NCBI GenBank assembly: GCA_964519245.1 | Contig: CAZFLK010000127.1 | Span: forward strand, 1-17,299 | Reading direction: 5' to 3' | Length of the DNA stretch: 17,299 nucleotides | DNA from: JAYPEY01 sp964519245 | GTDB taxonomy: Bacteria; Verrucomicrobiota; Verrucomicrobiia; Limisphaerales; JAYPEY01 | Part shown: positions 7,654 through 13,808 of the stretch, piece after piece | Layout of the letters: every line of letters starts with the position of its first letter | Numbering within the stretch: the stretch's first letter is position 1 | Translations under genes and position numbers: made by a program | Notes under the pieces: model-generated | The model's input: the letters and a program-made list of their open reading frames with translations, nothing else | The model's database searches: none | What the model was told of the DNA's origin: nothing

Positions 7654-7928
7654 GCCGCTTCCTCCTCCACCGTCTTGTCCACAATGCCCGTAATCATTTG
7701 CCTCGCGGGGCTCTTGTCATCACCCACCGCGATTCTCGCCGCCTTGCCATCCGACGACACGATCACGTGCTGATGCATGCCCGCGCCATGGGCGTCGATC
7801 GCCACCAACGGCGTGCCCTGGGGTTCGCCGTCCCGGTTGATCGGTTGGCAGATGACGAAACGCCACCCGTTGAAACTCGGATGCTTCCGGGTCGCGATCA
7901 TGCTGCCTTCGACGCGCGCAAGTTGCAT
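7650..7928 (-). CDS. BMC-P pentameric shell vertex protein (EutN/CcmL family), copy 2
   Basis: 92 residues from the ATG at 7928, 23 bp after the aldehyde dehydrogenase stop. A longer frame starting at 7985 overlaps the dehydrogenase end and lacks family similarity in its first 19 residues, so I chose the ATG at which the conserved start MQLARVEGSMIATRK appears. Other family marks are AIDAHGAGMHQHVIVSSDGKA (62-82), which is the EutN/CcmL D-x-x-G-A-G-x-x-x-x-V turn, and MITGIVDKTVEE at the end. An AAGG about 13 bases upstream of the ATG may serve as ribosome binding site. The product forms a pentameric vertex cap. The next BMC-P start overlaps its stop, so the pair is translationally coupled. 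Confidence 0.92.
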   Translation of the reverse strand: MQLARVEGSMIATRKHPSFNGWRFVICQPINRDGEPQGTPLVAIDAHGAGMHQHVIVSSDGKAARIAVGDDKSPARQMITGIVDKTVEEEAA

Positions 7929-7951
7929 GGCAAGAAATCGACCTTGAAGTC

Positions 7952-9427
7952 TCAGTAGATCCGCAGGTTGTCGACCATCACGCAACGACGAACGCGAGTG
8001 AAGGTCTTCGGGTTGGTGATGCCTTCCCCGGTGGGCGTGGCGATGGAAAAACTCAGGTAGCCCTCGCCGCCCAGACCGAGCCCGGCGCCACAGGGGCCGT
8101 TCTTGACAAACAGGGTGGTATCCAAAGCCCTCGCCATGGCGGTCATGTGATTCACGTCATGGGAGTGAATGATCGAGGTATGCTTGTAGTTGTGCTCGGC
8201 CTCCTTCGACCGCGCGATGCCCTCCTCCACTGATTTCACCCGAACCACCGGAATAAAGGGCATCATCTGCTCCTCGATGACAAACGGATGATCCGCGTCG
8301 GTCTCTGCAAACAGAAGCTGCGCGCCGCCCGGGATGGAAACGCCCGCCGCCTGGGCCAGCACACTGGCGTCCTTGCCGATCAGATCCTTGTTGACCACGG
8401 CGTGGGAACAACCGCCCCCCTCGCCTTCCTTGATGTCAAAGGCAGCCTGGGTCAACGCATCCAACTGGGTTGAATTCAATTGCGCGGCGCCATTGCGCTC
8501 CATCGCCGACATGAACTTCGAGAAGGTGTTTTCCAGCACGAACACTTCCTTCTCGCCGATGCAGAGGAGGTTGTTGTCGTAAGCTCCGCCGGTGATGATG
8601 CTGCTCGCCGCGCGATCCATGCACGCCGTGTCGTCAACCAGCACGGGCGGGTTGCCCGGACCGGCGCAGATGGCCCGCTTGCCGGTCTTCATCGCCGCGG
8701 CCACCACTGCCGGACCGCCGGTCACGCACAACAGGCGCACGAATTCGTTCGCGCAAAGTTCGGCAAACGAATCCAACGTCGGCTGCTCGATGATACAGAT
8801 GAGATTGTTGATGCCCGTTTCGCGCTCGATCGCCTTGTTGAATTCCCGAACCGCCATGGCGGCGCAGCGCGCAGCGGATGGATGGGCATTGAAGACCACC
8901 GCGTTGCCGGCCGCCACCATGTTGACGACATTGCCGGCCAGGGTCGGAATGGAGTGTGTGGACGGCGTAATCGCGCCGATCACGCCAAAGGGCGTGTATT
9001 CCTCCAGCGTGATGCCGTTGTCGCCGCTCATCCCGTAGGGATTCAGCCACTCCACACCGGGAACATTCTTGATGATCTGCAGCTTCTCGATCTTGTGATC
9101 GAGCCGGCCAATCTTCGATTCCTCCAATTCCAGGCGCCCCCACTCCCGAGCGTTGTCCTCGCACATCGTCTTGACGATGTCGATGACCTGCCGCCGGGCG
9201 GCCACGCCCTTCTCCCGCAATTGCTCAAACGCGGCCTGAGCCGCGTCACAGGCGTCGTCGGCGGTCTCGAACACGCCGTGATCGCCCGATACCCCGTTGC
9301 ATCTGCAGTTCTTCTTGGGCTGGACGGAGGGAGCCGCCGCGGGCGCCGACGAACCGCCGCCCGCGCCCAGGCGCCCCAGCACTTCGGCGACGACGTCCTT
9401 GATCAATGCTTCGTTGAGTTCAGCCAT
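7952..9427 (-). CDS. CoA-acylating aldehyde dehydrogenase, BMC cargo (PduP/EutE-like)
   Basis: 491 residues. Residues 6-21 (EALIKDVVAEVLGRLG) are a classic amphipathic encapsulation peptide, followed by a Gly/Ser/Ala/Pro linker (21-37). The dehydrogenase domain has TPFGVIGAITPSTHSIPT (145-162), the CoA-acylating NAHPSAARCA region (180-189), VTGGPAVV (235-242), AGPGNPPVLVD (255-265) and catalytic Cys289 (YDNNLLCIGEKE). It should oxidise lactaldehyde, or another small aldehyde, to an acyl-CoA with NAD+ and hand it to PduL. A C-x-C pair (Cys41 and Cys43) sits between linker and domain. A 139-bp gap separates it from the upstream BMC-P gene, the largest intergenic gap inside the operon. Confidence 0.95.
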   Translation of the reverse strand: MAELNEALIKDVVAEVLGRLGAGGGSSAPAAAPSVQPKKNCRCNGVSGDHGVFETADDACDAAQAAFEQLREKGVAARRQVIDIVKTMCEDNAREWGRLELEESKIGRLDHKIEKLQIIKNVPGVEWLNPYGMSGDNGITLEEYTPFGVIGAITPSTHSIPTLAGNVVNMVAAGNAVVFNAHPSAARCAAMAVREFNKAIERETGINNLICIIEQPTLDSFAELCANEFVRLLCVTGGPAVVAAAMKTGKRAICAGPGNPPVLVDDTACMDRAASSIITGGAYDNNLLCIGEKEVFVLENTFSKFMSAMERNGAAQLNSTQLDALTQAAFDIKEGEGGGCSHAVVNKDLIGKDASVLAQAAGVSIPGGAQLLFAETDADHPFVIEEQMMPFIPVVRVKSVEEGIARSKEAEHNYKHTSIIHSHDVNHMTAMARALDTTLFVKNGPCGAGLGLGGEGYLSFSIATPTGEGITNPKTFTRVRRCVMVDNLRIY

Positions 9428-9566
9428 GGTGAAATCCGTAATGCGTGTTTGATTTAATGTTTCCCGCTGGTCGGCCGGAGCGCTTCGCGCGTCGTTCGCA
9501 GCCGCTTTGACCAGTCTTTTCTGCTGGCGTCGCCGACAGTGCGCCGCCTTTGGAGCTCAGCGCTGC
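9428..9566 (-). other. Long intra-operon spacer with several potential hairpins
   Basis: 139 bp between BMC-P copy 1 and the aldehyde dehydrogenase, without a supported gene. Inverted repeats include CTGGTC (9467-9472) with GACCAG (9509-9514), an imperfect hairpin in CTGCTGGCGTCGCCGACAG (about 9521-9539), and the near-palindromic GAGCTCAGCGCTGCTCAGC (about 9553-9571) overlapping the BMC-P stop. These could set transcript stability or partly stop transcription between shell-protein and enzyme genes. That role is inference. Confidence 0.3.
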
Positions 9567-9878
9567 TCAGCTATTTCCGTCGTAGATCTTCTTCCCGAAC
9601 ACGTCCACGGTGTCGACGATGCCGATGATCACGGCATCGACCGGCGCGGACTTCAGGTTGGGCGCCAGGCGAGCGGAACTGCCTTGGCAGAACAGGACCA
9701 TCTCCCCCTCGCCAGCCCCGACGCTGTCGACCGCGACGATGGTGTTCGCGCCCGGGCGAAACTTCGTCGGGTCTTTGTCGTCGACCAACTGCGGGCGCAA
9801 CAGCAGCAGCTTGCGGCCAGCCATCGCGGCGTCCTTCTTGGTCGCGACGATGGAACCTTCGACTTTCGCGAGGAACAT
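9567..9878 (-). CDS. BMC-P pentameric shell vertex protein (EutN/CcmL family), copy 1
   Basis: 103 residues from the ATG at 9878. The frame is open upstream to 10094, but those 72 extra residues are Arg/Pro-rich, overlap the BMC-H gene in another frame and have no family similarity. The conserved opening MFLAKVEGSIVATKK marks the true start. Further family signatures are LLLLRPQLVD (24-33), IVAVDSVGAGEGEMVLFCQGSS (47-68, the conserved D-x-V-G-A-G-x-G-E-x-V-L turn) and AVIIGIVDTVDVFG. It is the most CcmL/EutN-like of the three pentamers here. It follows a BMC-H gene after an 82-bp gap with a GC-rich hairpin. Confidence 0.94.
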   Translation of the reverse strand: MFLAKVEGSIVATKKDAAMAGRKLLLLRPQLVDDKDPTKFRPGANTIVAVDSVGAGEGEMVLFCQGSSARLAPNLKSAPVDAVIIGIVDTVDVFGKKIYDGNS

Positions 9879-9925
9879 GACGTTGGCAGTTCGGGGCGGT
9901 TCAGCGGAGCGCGCGCGGCCGACGC

Positions 9926-9941
9926 GGGGGCGGATCCCCCC
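9926..9941 (-). other. GC-rich hairpin between BMC-H and BMC-P genes
   Basis: GGGGG (9926-9930) and CCCCC (9936-9940) can pair around a 5-nt loop, in the 82-bp spacer upstream of BMC-P copy 1. No U-tract follows, so I read it as a possible mRNA-stability or attenuation element rather than a terminator. It could lower pentamer expression relative to hexamers, which is inference. Confidence 0.3.
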
Positions 9942-9960
9942 ACGACGACCAGCGTCCAGA

Positions 9961-10245
9961 TCACTTCGCTCCGGGCAGAACCTTGTCCGTGTCGTTGTGC
10001 GGACGCGCAATGACGTGCACGCTGACCACTTCGCCGCCAACCTGCTCGGCCGCGGAGGCCCCGGCGTCGGTTGCGGCCTTGACCGCGGCGACATCGCCCT
10101 TGACGACCGCCGTGACGAGCGCGCTGCCGACCTGCTTCATCGGGCCGGCCAGTTCGACGTTCGCCGCCTTGAGCATCGCATCGGTCGCTTCGACCAACGA
10201 AACCAGGCCCTTCGTTTCAATGAATCCAATTGCTTGTTGTGCCAT
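9961..10245 (-). CDS. BMC-H hexameric shell protein, copy 3 in operon order
   Basis: 94 residues, one Pfam00936-type BMC domain: the start AIGFIETKGLVSLVEATDAMLKAA, the pore strand QVGSALVTAVVKGDVAAV (38-55) and the end VVSVHVIARPH. Hexamers of this kind tile the flat facets of the shell, and the central pore passes metabolites. The pore residues here are V39-G40-S41-A42. It has one extra Gly in the segment QVGGEVVSVHV relative to the other two BMC-H proteins of the operon. The C-terminal tail (NDTDKVLPGAK) is short. It lies between the kinase gene and BMC-P copy 1, apart from the two tandem BMC-H genes upstream. Confidence 0.96.
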   Translation of the reverse strand: MAQQAIGFIETKGLVSLVEATDAMLKAANVELAGPMKQVGSALVTAVVKGDVAAVKAATDAGASAAEQVGGEVVSVHVIARPHNDTDKVLPGAK

Positions 10246-10292
10246 AACTTTTTGCGTTGAGGTTTGAGAGTGTCTTCTTGTTGAAAGTCGTT

Positions 10293-11477
10293 CTATCTGT
10301 TTTCCAGGAATCGTTGCACTTCGAGGGCGACAACCAGTTCCTCATTCGTGGGAATGACCATCACCTTGACCTTGGAGTCCGCCTTGCTGATGACAGCCTC
10401 GGTCGCCTGGGTCGCGTCGTTCGCCGACGCGTCTAGTTCGATGCCTAGGTTCTCCAGGTTCGCGCAAATGGCTGTGCGAATGGCCGCGCGGTTCTCGCCA
10501 ATCCCGGCGGTAAAAACAAGGGCGTCAAGCCCGTTCAAATCCAGATGATAGGCGCCAATCCAATGACGCGCCGAATGCGCCAGGCAATCCAGGGCCAACC
10601 GGGCTCGATCATTACCTTCCTCGGCCGCTTCCGCGATGTCCCGCAAATCATTGCTCACGCCGGAAATCCCCTTCAACCCGCCTTCGGAACACATTTGCTC
10701 CACCGCTTCATCCGCGCTGATGCCGAGCTGCTTCATCACAAACGGGATCGCCATGGAATCCAGGTCGCCAACGCGATTGTTCATGGGCAGTCCCGACTGG
10801 GGACTCAGCCCCATGCTGTTGCCGATTGCGGCGCCGTTCCGAATGCCGGTGATGGATGAGCTTCCACCCAGGTGACAAGAAACGACGCGCAGGGTCGGGC
10901 CGTTGACCGGCGTGGCGCCGCCATCCACATAGAGCCGCCGAGCTCGCTCCGCCACGTCTTCCCGCCCGAGCAGTTCCGCCGAGCGTTCCGCAATGAACTT
11001 GTGACTGGCTCCGTGGAAACCCAGCCGGCGCACGCCGAGTTCGAACCATTCCTGCGGCACGGCATAGCGTTGCGACGCCGGCGCGCTGAACTGATAGAAC
11101 GCCGTCTCGAACAGACCGACCATCGGCGTGTTCGGCATCTTGTCGCGAAACTGCCGAATGCCGCCTATATAAGGTGGATTGTGCGCGGGAGCGACGTCGT
11201 TGTAGGCCTCCATCGCCGCCAACACGTCATCATTCAACTCGACGCAGCCACTGACATCCTTGGCCAGGACGGTCTTGAAGCCAACCGCGGCCAGATCCTG
11301 CTCGCCTGCAATGAAGCCGCCCTCCTTGAGGGAGGCGAGGCATTCCTCGATCGTCGCGGCGTAATCCGTCACGCGCTCGAAACCGCCTTTGGTCAGCATC
11401 TCCGCGCCGCCGCCGCTGAAGTCGAACAGTCGATACTTCAGCGACGTCGAGCCGATGTTGGCGATGAGAATCTTCAC
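10293..11477 (-). CDS. ackA: Acetate/acyl kinase family protein, divergent
   Basis: 394 residues from a GTG at 11477, where the family start KILIANIGSTSLKY begins. The frame extends to 11585, but the extra 36 residues come from an intergenic repeat. Conserved ASKHA-fold elements are N7-x-G-S-T-S, AHNPPY (98-103, His99), FETAFYQ (123-129), RLGFHGASHK (151-160), CHLGGSSSI (201-209), NNRVGD (233-238, Arg235), VFTAGIGEN (321-329) and IPTNEEL (375-381). In the BMC pathway it should convert the acyl-phosphate from PduL to acid plus ATP. Against Methanosarcina AckA, the Arg91 region GHRVVHGG reads GFKTVLAK (Lys68), Asp148 is Glu124, Asn211 is Gly205 and Leu122 is Ala98. The substrate may therefore be larger than acetyl-phosphate. 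No cargo helix is visible. Confidence 0.88.
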   Translation of the reverse strand: MKILIANIGSTSLKYRLFDFSGGGAEMLTKGGFERVTDYAATIEECLASLKEGGFIAGEQDLAAVGFKTVLAKDVSGCVELNDDVLAAMEAYNDVAPAHNPPYIGGIRQFRDKMPNTPMVGLFETAFYQFSAPASQRYAVPQEWFELGVRRLGFHGASHKFIAERSAELLGREDVAERARRLYVDGGATPVNGPTLRVVSCHLGGSSSITGIRNGAAIGNSMGLSPQSGLPMNNRVGDLDSMAIPFVMKQLGISADEAVEQMCSEGGLKGISGVSNDLRDIAEAAEEGNDRARLALDCLAHSARHWIGAYHLDLNGLDALVFTAGIGENRAAIRTAICANLENLGIELDASANDATQATEAVISKADSKVKVMVIPTNEELVVALEVQRFLENR

Positions 11478-11592
11478 AGTGCGGGATTCGAGGTTTGGAT
11501 TGCGGAACCGCTGCGGCGCGGACTGCGGCGTGAATTCAGATTGAACGCAGCGCGCGGAACCCATTCCGCACTCCGCCGTCCCCATTCTGAAT
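11478..11592. repeat. Intergenic spacer with ATTCCGCA/GAATTC-type repeat
   Basis: A 115-bp gap between a BMC-H gene and the kinase. It carries TGAATTCAGATT (11531-11542), ATTCCGCACTCC (11563-11574) and TTCTGAATTC (11585-11594). The last overlaps the BMC-H stop codon (11593-11595). The same two modules occur in the gap at 6252-6276. It is likely a small dispersed intergenic element that has produced a spurious in-frame extension of the kinase frame. Confidence 0.35.
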
Positions 11593-11871
11593 TCAGGCCA
11601 GCCACTTGCCGAGTCCGACCAATTCCTCGTGCGGACGCGGGATCACCTGCACGCTGACTACTTCGCCGACCTGCGAGGCGGCGTCGGCGCCGGCGTCAAC
11701 CGCCGCCTTCACCGCCGCGACATCGCCGCGGAAAAAACCGGTGACCAGACCGCTGCCAATCTTTTCCCAGCCAGTCAAAGTGACGTTGGCTGACTTGAGG
11801 GCCGCGTCACACGCTTCGAGCAACGCGCAAAATCCCTTCGTTTCAATCATTCCCAATGCTTCTTGAGCCAT
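11593..11871 (-). CDS. BMC-H hexameric shell protein, copy 2 in operon order
   Basis: 92 residues with a single BMC domain: EALGMIETKGFCALLEACDA, the pore strand EKIGSGLVTGFFRGDVAAV and the terminal VVSVQVIPRPHEEL. The pore residues I38-G39-S40-G41 match the most common BMC-H pore motif (KIGSG). Two Cys (15 and 21) lie in the first helix, which the other two copies lack. The Phe-Phe-Arg in the strand after the pore is also peculiar to this copy. It is tandem with the upstream BMC-H gene (51-bp gap) and is followed by the kinase after a repeat-bearing spacer. Confidence 0.96.
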   Translation of the reverse strand: MAQEALGMIETKGFCALLEACDAALKSANVTLTGWEKIGSGLVTGFFRGDVAAVKAAVDAGADAASQVGEVVSVQVIPRPHEELVGLGKWLA

Positions 11872-11922
11872 AGTATTTCAGGAGTCGAGTGTTGAAATTC
11901 GGTTTGCCTAGAACAATTCGCC

Positions 11923-12213
11923 TTACTTGCCGCGGGCCTTGGGCGCGTCCAAAAATACCTTGAGCAGATCCTCGTGCGGACGCGCGATGATGTGCGAACT
12001 GACGAGTTCGCCAACCTTGTCCGCCGCCGCGGAACCGGCGTCCACAGCCGCCTTGACGCTGCCAACGTCGCCCTTGACCAGGACGGTGATGAATCCGCCG
12101 CCAATCGGGACCGACTTGGTCAGATTGACATTGGCCGCTTTGACCATGGCGTCGCTGGCTTCAACGCTGCCAACGTACCCCTTGGTCTCGATCATTCCTA
12201 ATGCTTCGCTCAT
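11923..12213 (-). CDS. BMC-H hexameric shell protein, copy 1 in operon order
   Basis: 96 residues with a single BMC domain: EALGMIETKGYVGSVEASDAM, the pore strand VPIGGGFITVLVKGDVGSV and the terminal LVSSHIIARPHEDL. The pore segment is I37-G38-G39-G40, preceded by Ser-Val-Pro instead of the usual Glu-Lys, so the opening may be wider and less polar than in its neighbours. The C-terminal tail (KVFLDAPKARGK) is longer and basic. The leader upstream of the ATG is A/C-rich without a Shine-Dalgarno sequence. It is the first shell gene of the operon, 38 bp after pduL. That spacer holds a tandem GGTTAAGT duplication on the + strand (12233-12248). Confidence 0.96.
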   Translation of the reverse strand: MSEALGMIETKGYVGSVEASDAMVKAANVNLTKSVPIGGGFITVLVKGDVGSVKAAVDAGSAAADKVGELVSSHIIARPHEDLLKVFLDAPKARGK

Positions 12214-12251
12214 TTGTTTGTCTGTTGTTCGGGGTTAAGTGGTTAAGTTTC

Positions 12252-12929
12252 CTATTTGATAAGTTCGCAGAAGGTGTCCGGTTTCAAGTTGCAGGCGTTG
12301 CCCTCGTCCGTATCGATATGAACCTCCAGCTTGACCTTCTCGTCCATGCGCACCAGCAGTTCGTCGAAGATGACGCCGCAAGCCCCCCCGACCCGCAGCT
12401 TCATCATGTCCTTGTCCTGCACACCGTAGTAGTCAGCGTCGTCCGGGTGCATGTGCACGTGGCGGGCGGCCCGAATCACGCCGGAATCCATTTCGAAGAA
12501 GCCATTGGGGCCCATCAGCATGCATCCCGGTGTGCCATCGGTGTCTCCTGACGAGCGCAACGGAATGTCAAAGCCAAGCGCCACGGAATCAGTGTACGCC
12601 AACTCCACCTGGTTCAACGGCCGGCAAGGCCCCAGGATGCGGAGGTTGCCGATCACACGCTTGCGCGGCCCCACCAAGGTCACGGTTTCCTTCGCCGCAT
12701 AATGCCCTTCCTGGTAAAGCCATTTCATCGGCGTCAACTCATGCCCCTTGCCAAACAAGGCCTCGACCGCCTCCGGAGTCAGATGGCAGTGCCGGGCGCT
12801 CACGTTCACCAACAGCGGGTTCGGCGCGCCGGCGCTTCTCGGAGCGGGACGCCCCATGCGTTCATACACCGCCTTGCGAACCAAATGTTCGATCGCGGCT
12901 CGGTGAGGAATAGCGTTATTCGTCGACAT
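12252..12929 (-). CDS. pduL: PduL-type phosphate acyltransferase (phosphotransacylase), BMC cargo
   Basis: 225 residues from the ATG at 12929. A TTG 39 bases further out falls inside the putative operator and is not favoured. Residues about 10-26 (RAAIEHLVRKAVYERMG) form an amphipathic encapsulation peptide with a Pro/Ala/Gly linker to about 38. The two PduL beta-barrel domains show VNVSARHCHLT (41-51, zinc ligands His47 and His49), PMKWLYQEGHYAAKETVTLVGP, IGNLRILGPCRP (93-104), RAARHVHMHPDDA (153-165, His157, His159 and His161) and LEVHIDTDEGNA (201-212). It exchanges CoA for phosphate on the acyl-CoA made by the aldehyde dehydrogenase, so CoA is recycled inside the shell. It is the first gene of the operon, divergent from the DeoR regulator. 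Confidence 0.95.
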   Translation of the reverse strand: MSTNNAIPHRAAIEHLVRKAVYERMGRPAPRSAGAPNPLLVNVSARHCHLTPEAVEALFGKGHELTPMKWLYQEGHYAAKETVTLVGPRKRVIGNLRILGPCRPLNQVELAYTDSVALGFDIPLRSSGDTDGTPGCMLMGPNGFFEMDSGVIRAARHVHMHPDDADYYGVQDKDMMKLRVGGACGVIFDELLVRMDEKVKLEVHIDTDEGNACNLKPDTFCELIK

Positions 12930-12948
12930 GGAAATCGGTGTTAAGCGT

Positions 12949-12978
12949 ATAGTTCCAAAAATTTTCAAAATCCGTCAA
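12949..12978 (-). promoter_or_regulatory. Candidate sigma-70-type promoter of the BMC operon
   Basis: On the minus strand, TTGACG (12973-12978) matches five of six -35 consensus bases. Eighteen bases later comes AACTAT (12949-12954), a weak -10. TATACG (12946-12951) is an alternative -10 but would give a 21-bp spacer. The first operator-like repeat fills the spacer, which would let a repressor block polymerase directly. No transcript data support it, so treat it as a candidate. Confidence 0.35.
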
Positions 12979-13011
12979 CCAGATTCTTGCAAAAATTACC
13001 AAAACCTGTCA
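12955..13011. promoter_or_regulatory. Two 23-bp direct repeats, likely DeoR-family operators
   Basis: Copy 1 (12955-12977) and copy 2 (12989-13011) share about 18 of 23 positions. Both follow the pattern C-AAAAATT-2 nt-C-AAAA-1 nt-C-1 nt-GTCA and are offset by 34 bp. They lie in the short AT-rich region between the divergent pduL and regulator genes. DeoR-family repressors commonly bind repeated sites in their own intergenic region. A shorter CTGTCAC direct repeat (13006-13012 and 13017-13023) lies next to the regulator start. The link to this regulator is inferred from position. Confidence 0.6.
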
Positions 13012-13024
13012 CACAACTGTCACC

Positions 13025-13795
13025 ATGACTGCCGAAGAGCGTCAAAAGAGAATCGAAGATCACCTGCGCAAGGTGGAGTTTGCCTCGTTGGATGAATTGT
13101 CGGAGCAGTTGGATGTCTCTGCGTCGACGATTCGACGCGACCTTACGGCCTTGGAGTCCACGGGGTCCGTCCGCCGCACCCACGGCGGCGCACGGTTGGT
13201 GGCGCCGGACTCCGACGAGTTCGTGTTCTCGAATCGCGATGAGCGTCAACTCTCCGAGAAGGAGTTGATCGGGCAGGCCTGCGCCAAACTGACCGAGACC
13301 AATCAAACGGTCATCATGGATGGTGGAACGACGGTCTTCCACGTGGCCAAGTACCTGGAGCCCAAGACGCCTCACATCATCACCAACTCCCTGCCCGTGG
13401 CGAATCTCTACGCCTCGCACCAGCAGGTCGAGGTGGTCCTGTCCGGCGGCGTGATCTACCCCCGCCTCGGTGTCCTGGTCGGCCCCCTGGCCGTGGACGC
13501 CTTCGTCAAAATGCAAGCGGACGTGGCCATCATGAGCTCGGGCGGCATCACCCCCGAGGGGGTCAGCAATTCCCACGTGCTGCTGATCGACATTCAGAAG
13601 GCGATGATGAAGGCCGCGCGCAAAGTGATCTTCTGTCTGGATTCCACCAAGTTCGGCCGCCAATCCCTGACCACGCTCTGCGCCCTGGATGACATCGACG
13701 TCATTGTCACCAACAACGGCGCCGACGCGGATTTGATCGATGCCTTGCGCGCAAAGGGAATCGAAGTGGTGATCGCGTCAGCCGGCAGGTCGTAG
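13025..13795 (+). CDS. DeoR-family transcriptional regulator
   Basis: 256 residues, standard for the family. The N-terminal winged helix-turn-helix shows ERQKRIEDHL (5-14), SLDELSEQLDVSASTIRRDL (21-40) and the family signature LESTGSVRRTHGGA (43-56). The sugar-phosphate-sensing DeoRC domain shows IMDGGTTVFHVAKYL (97-111), ITNSLPVANL (119-128), VLSGGVIYP (138-146), IMSSGGITPEGVSN (169-182) and DSTKFGR (206-212). By family precedent it represses the adjacent operon and releases on binding a phosphorylated sugar intermediate, here plausibly a 6-deoxyhexulose phosphate or its product. It is divergent from pduL with 95 bp between the starts. A DeoR regulator next to PVM-type BMC genes is a known arrangement. 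No clear Shine-Dalgarno sequence precedes the ATG. Confidence 0.93.
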   Translation: MTAEERQKRIEDHLRKVEFASLDELSEQLDVSASTIRRDLTALESTGSVRRTHGGARLVAPDSDEFVFSNRDERQLSEKELIGQACAKLTETNQTVIMDGGTTVFHVAKYLEPKTPHIITNSLPVANLYASHQQVEVVLSGGVIYPRLGVLVGPLAVDAFVKMQADVAIMSSGGITPEGVSNSHVLLIDIQKAMMKAARKVIFCLDSTKFGRQSLTTLCALDDIDVIVTNNGADADLIDALRAKGIEVVIASAGRS

Positions 13796-13808
13796 CCAGC
13801 CCCCCAGC

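Noticed and set aside
8480..9457. A 325-codon + strand frame opposite the aldehyde dehydrogenase
   Set aside because: The minus-strand dehydrogenase is certain (Cys289, GPGNP, NAHPSA). The opposite frame is Arg/His/Gly-rich without motifs.
9879..10094. 72-residue N-terminal extension of BMC-P copy 1
   Set aside because: Arg/Pro-rich sequence overlapping the BMC-H gene out of frame. The family start MFLAKVEGSIVATKK fixes the ATG at 9878.
11478..11585. 36-residue N-terminal extension of the kinase
   Set aside because: It is encoded by the intergenic repeat region. Acetate kinases start at the KILIANIGS strand, so the GTG at 11477 is preferred.
12930..12968. 13-residue TTG-started extension of PduL
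   Set aside because: It would place coding sequence over the operator-like repeat and candidate promoter. The ATG at 12929 precedes a normal targeting helix.
12965..13663. A 232-codon minus-strand frame opposite the DeoR gene
   Set aside because: It is antisense to a clear DeoR regulator and runs through the operator region. It has no recognisable product.
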